From Balneolales bacterium (lineage in GTDB: Bacteria > Bacteroidota > Rhodothermia > Balneolales > Natronogracilivirgulaceae), in assembly GCA_007127665.1 (NCBI GenBank), contig SKYY01000045.1, positions 1 to 8,561 of the forward strand: a DNA stretch of 8,561 bases, read 5' to 3'. This document shows, in pieces, positions 6,198 to 8,561 of the stretch. The notes under the pieces were generated by a model. It was given only the letters and a program-made list of their open reading frames with translations, was not told the DNA's origin and did not search any database. Within the stretch, counting starts at the first letter, position 1. Each line of letters opens with the position of its first letter. A program made the position numbers and the translations under genes.

Positions 6198-7358
6198 GTG
6201 GAAAAGCCCATAAAGGATGCCAATAGTGAGCCCGGAAATCTCAAAGGGGTGGCATTTGTGTCCACCGAAGAAGAGCGCAAACAATTCATCGAATTTCCCT
6301 ACCGCCATTACGCCGACGATCCGGTCTGGGTGCCGCCGCTGAAGATTCAGCAAAGGGATCTCCTTGACACAAACAAGAACCCATTTTTCAAAAATGCCGA
6401 GATCGCACTTTTCCTCGCGTATGACAACGGAGAAATTGCCGGCAGGATAGCCGCCATCCACAATCATGCCTACAATCGGCATAACAAGGACAGCGCCGGT
6501 TTTTTCGGTTTCTTCGAGTGCAATGAGAATCAGTTTGTCGCTGATCTGCTGTTCCGCGTGGTCAGGGACTGGCTGAAGCTCAGGGGATGCAACAAGCTTC
6601 TGGGGCCCATGAATCCCGGACTTCTGGACGAGATCGGCATTCAGGTGGAAGGCTTCGAACACAGGCCTGCCATCATGATGCCGCACTCAAAACCTTACTA
6701 CGATGAGATGATCCGGAAGACTGGCCTGAAGAAGGAAATGGACCTTTTTGCCTATCGCGTTCACTCCGATACCGTACGGGTAGATCGTATGGACCGGGCG
6801 CTGGAGATCGTAAAGAAAAGGACTCCCGGAATCGAGGTTCGAAAGGTCAATCTCCGCAATTTTGACGAAGAAGTGCGGATCATCCATGACATCTTCAACC
6901 GAGCATGGGCAAAAAACTGGGGGTTTTATGAGATCAGCCTTGAGACCTTCATCCATCTTGGAAAAGAACTTAAAATGATCATCGACACTGACTACGCTCA
7001 TGTTGCCGAGGTCAACGGTGAGCCGGTGGCTTTTTCGATCGCCCTGCCTGACTACAATCAGGTGTTTGCAAAAATGGACGGGACCCTGTTCCCAACCGGT
7101 TTGATCAAACTTCTTTGGCACCGCCGCAGGATCAATTCCATCAGAACGGCATTGATGGGCGTCATACCGGAGTATCAAGGACGCGGAATTGACGCACTGC
7201 TCACGAGAGAATCCATAGTGAATGGTCTTGGCCGGGGTTTTGTTTCTGCAGAAGTAGGTTGGCTTCTTGAAACGAATACCGAAATTTTACGGGTTGCTGA
7301 ACGCATAGGTGGTAACAAAGAAAAGACTTACCGTATGTACGGACAGTCCCTTTCCTGA
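6198..7358 (+). CDS. GNAT-superfamily acyltransferase-like protein; candidate bacterial ceramide synthase
   Basis: A 386-residue protein of a family usually annotated as hypothetical or N-acetyltransferase. The N-terminal half has HYADDPVWVPPL (37-48), NPFFKNAEIALFLA (61-74), GRIAAIHN (82-89), GFFGFFE (101-107), LLGPMNPG (134-141) and PYYDEMI (166-172). The C-terminal half has the GNAT acyl-thioester loop MGVIPEYQGRGIDALL (320-335; Gln327-Gly328-Arg329-Gly330), then SAEVGWLLETNTEILRVAE (350-368). The layout suggests two GNAT-like halves. Bacterial ceramide synthase (bCerS, defined in Caulobacter) belongs to the GNAT superfamily and is encoded near spt; this gene lies 4 bp behind spt, so N-acylation of a sphingoid base is the best proposal. 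That role is inferred; another lipid-related acyltransferase is possible. The start is a GTG with AAAGG (6184-6188) 9 nt upstream, a reasonable ribosome site. No signal peptide or membrane segment is evident. Confidence 0.9.
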   Translation: MEKPIKDANSEPGNLKGVAFVSTEEERKQFIEFPYRHYADDPVWVPPLKIQQRDLLDTNKNPFFKNAEIALFLAYDNGEIAGRIAAIHNHAYNRHNKDSAGFFGFFECNENQFVADLLFRVVRDWLKLRGCNKLLGPMNPGLLDEIGIQVEGFEHRPAIMMPHSKPYYDEMIRKTGLKKEMDLFAYRVHSDTVRVDRMDRALEIVKKRTPGIEVRKVNLRNFDEEVRIIHDIFNRAWAKNWGFYEISLETFIHLGKELKMIIDTDYAHVAEVNGEPVAFSIALPDYNQVFAKMDGTLFPTGLIKLLWHRRRINSIRTALMGVIPEYQGRGIDALLTRESIVNGLGRGFVSAEVGWLLETNTEILRVAERIGGNKEKTYRMYGQSLS

Positions 7359-7370
7359 TTTGTAAAAGAC

Positions 7371-7390
7371 CTTTTTTTTACTTTTTTTTA
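7371..7390. repeat. Tandem decamer CTTTTTTTTA x2
   Basis: Two perfect adjacent copies of CTTTTTTTTA lie just after the GNAT-fold gene and 50 bp before the E1 ATG. The 82-bp gap shows only an A/T stem (TAAAA, 7363-7367, with TTTTA) upstream, too weak to call an intrinsic terminator. Both T8 runs are prone to slippage. Confidence 0.6.
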
Positions 7391-7440
7391 GCAACTTGCA
7401 CATCGATTGGTGTTGTTTGTTTATCAACCGGATCTGACGT

Positions 7441-8561
7441 ATGACTGTTAAGACATTAGCCAGGTTGCCTTTGCTGGCAAGGAACAATTCGGAGTTCAAA
7501 GTCCGTTCGACACCACTGAGCTCGTTTTCGAAGGAGCAGCTGACAGGCGTCTACCGGAACATGCTCCTGGTGAGGAGACTCGATGAGAAGATGCTCATAC
7601 TGCTCAAACAGGGCCGCGGACATTTTCATATCGGCTGCGCCGGGCACGAAGCCATTCAGCTCGCTGCCGCAATGGCACTTGAGAAAAAGAAAGACTGGGC
7701 GTTTCCCTACTACCGGGACCACGCTTTTTCGGTCGGTTTCGGACTCACATCCCGAGATATCCTTTCAGCGCACCTGAGCAAGGTCACCGATCCGTCGGGC
7801 GGACGCCAGATGCCCTCGCACTTCAACAGCCGTGAACATCACATTTTTGCCGCCTCCAGCGCCATAGGCGCCAATTTCCTGCCCGGCCTGGGATTGGCCC
7901 AGGCTTCCGTCTACAAGGGAGCGGACGAAGTTACGTACATCTCCACCGGTGAAGGCGGAACATCTCAGGGAGTCTTTTTCGAGCTTCTCAACTGGGCCAC
8001 ACGCTGCAAAGCCCCCGTGGTTATTGTCATTCAGGATAACAAATATGCCATCAGTGTCCGGGTAGACGAGCAGACCAGTAACAAGAGCATTTCCAAAACG
8101 GTACGAGGTTTCGAGAATCTCGAAATCTTCGAAGTTGACGGAACGGACCTTTTCAACTCGTATGCCGCTATGAAAAAAGCGGTGGATCGCGCGCGAAAAG
8201 GAGAGGGGCCTTCTGTGGTGCACGCACATGTGGTTCGACTGGTGCCCCATTCCTCATCAGACGACCAGAAGAAGTACCGTGATTCGGAGGATCTGGAAAA
8301 CGATCTGCGGCACGACCCGCTGGAAAAATTCCGGAAACGACTGTTGGCTTCGGAAACCGTTACCCAGGCTGAACTTGAAAACCTTGCAAAAGAGGTTCAC
8401 GAACAGGTGGAGCAGGACACCGAATGGTGTCTTAAGCAGGATGATCCGTCCCCGGACGATGCCCTGCGGCACGTCCTCTCTGAAAGCCCGCCCGGGCTCG
8501 AATATGAAAAGAGCACGCCTTCAGGCAACCCCATCGTTATGGTGGATGCCATCAATCACGC
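7441..8561 (+). CDS. Fused 2-oxoacid dehydrogenase E1 alpha/beta (3' part beyond window)
   Basis: E1 is the thiamine-diphosphate subunit of branched-chain 2-oxoacid or pyruvate dehydrogenase complexes; it decarboxylates a 2-oxoacid and acylates the E2 lipoyl group. 373 residues are visible. The alpha part includes VYRNMLLVRRLDEKM (37-51), PYYRDHAFSVGFG (89-101), AIGANFLPGLGLA (141-153) and the ThDP/Mg motif beginning STGEGGTSQG (168-177) and closing with QDNKYAIS (198-205). The usual GDG is GEG (170-172), which I believe is common in the fused Bacteroidota-type proteins. HVVRLVPHSSSD (243-254) follows. A charged linker (about 285-360) leads into NPIVMVDAINH (363-373), the opening of an E1 beta domain with no stop between, so this is an alpha-beta fusion. 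Fusions of this type are usually about 650-700 residues. The overall pattern favours branched-chain 2-oxoacid dehydrogenase, but pyruvate is possible. The ATG has a weak GGAT upstream. Confidence 0.93.
   Translation, partial: MTVKTLARLPLLARNNSEFKVRSTPLSSFSKEQLTGVYRNMLLVRRLDEKMLILLKQGRGHFHIGCAGHEAIQLAAAMALEKKKDWAFPYYRDHAFSVGFGLTSRDILSAHLSKVTDPSGGRQMPSHFNSREHHIFAASSAIGANFLPGLGLAQASVYKGADEVTYISTGEGGTSQGVFFELLNWATRCKAPVVIVIQDNKYAISVRVDEQTSNKSISKTVRGFENLEIFEVDGTDLFNSYAAMKKAVDRARKGEGPSVVHAHVVRLVPHSSSDDQKKYRDSEDLENDLRHDPLEKFRKRLLASETVTQAELENLAKEVHEQVEQDTEWCLKQDDPSPDDALRHVLSESPPGLEYEKSTPSGNPIVMVDAINH

Noticed and set aside
5645..7178. Long minus-strand open frames opposite spt and the GNAT-fold gene
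   Set aside because: They are antisense shadows of strongly conserved coding sequence, without ribosome sites or recognisable domains.
1..8561. Mobile element, CRISPR, defence or toxin-antitoxin content
   Set aside because: No transposase, integrase, spacer-repeat structure, long terminal inverted repeats or small paired toxin-like genes could be found; all large coding regions are accounted for by metabolic, repair or secreted-protein families.

Overview
The window looks like a chromosomal segment from a member of the Bacteroidota/Rhodothermota/Balneolota group. The serine palmitoyltransferase (SPT) resembles the Bacteroidota type, the 2-oxoacid dehydrogenase E1 is an alpha-beta fusion of the kind common there, Shine-Dalgarno sites are weak or absent, and base composition is moderate. 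The lineage is inferred from gene content; there is no rRNA or other direct marker. No tRNA, rRNA, CRISPR array, insertion sequence, phage gene or integration scar is visible.

Left part, minus strand (3352 down to 1): an extended short-chain dehydrogenase/NAD-dependent epimerase-like gene; a secreted protein with about seven beta-propeller-like repeats and two Ig/cadherin-like domains; and mutY, the A/G-specific adenine DNA glycosylase, cut by the window edge. The genes are close together, and mutY starts at a GTG inside the last codons of the secreted-protein gene. This suggests one transcript.

Right part, plus strand (3525 to 8561): a GT4-type glycosyltransferase, a 275-bp AT-rich intergenic region, SPT, a GNAT-fold acyltransferase-like gene 4 bp behind it, an 82-bp gap with a tandem T-rich decamer, and a fused E1 alpha/beta dehydrogenase cut by the right edge. 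The epimerase and glycosyltransferase are divergent from a 172-bp shared upstream region.

The main interpretation is a bacterial sphingolipid (ceramide) locus. SPT would make 3-ketosphinganine from serine and an acyl thioester. The GNAT-fold protein is a candidate bacterial ceramide synthase that would N-acylate it, and the epimerase-like SDR is a candidate ketone reductase (CerR type). The glycosyltransferase could add a sugar to ceramide or another lipid. A branched-chain 2-oxoacid dehydrogenase could supply the iso-branched acyl starters often seen in sphingolipids of this group. SPT is identified with high confidence; the roles of the partners are inferred from fold and neighbourhood, by analogy with the three-enzyme pathway described in Caulobacter. 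Nothing points to a wholly new system; the value lies in this compact gene set and in a few shared upstream motifs.
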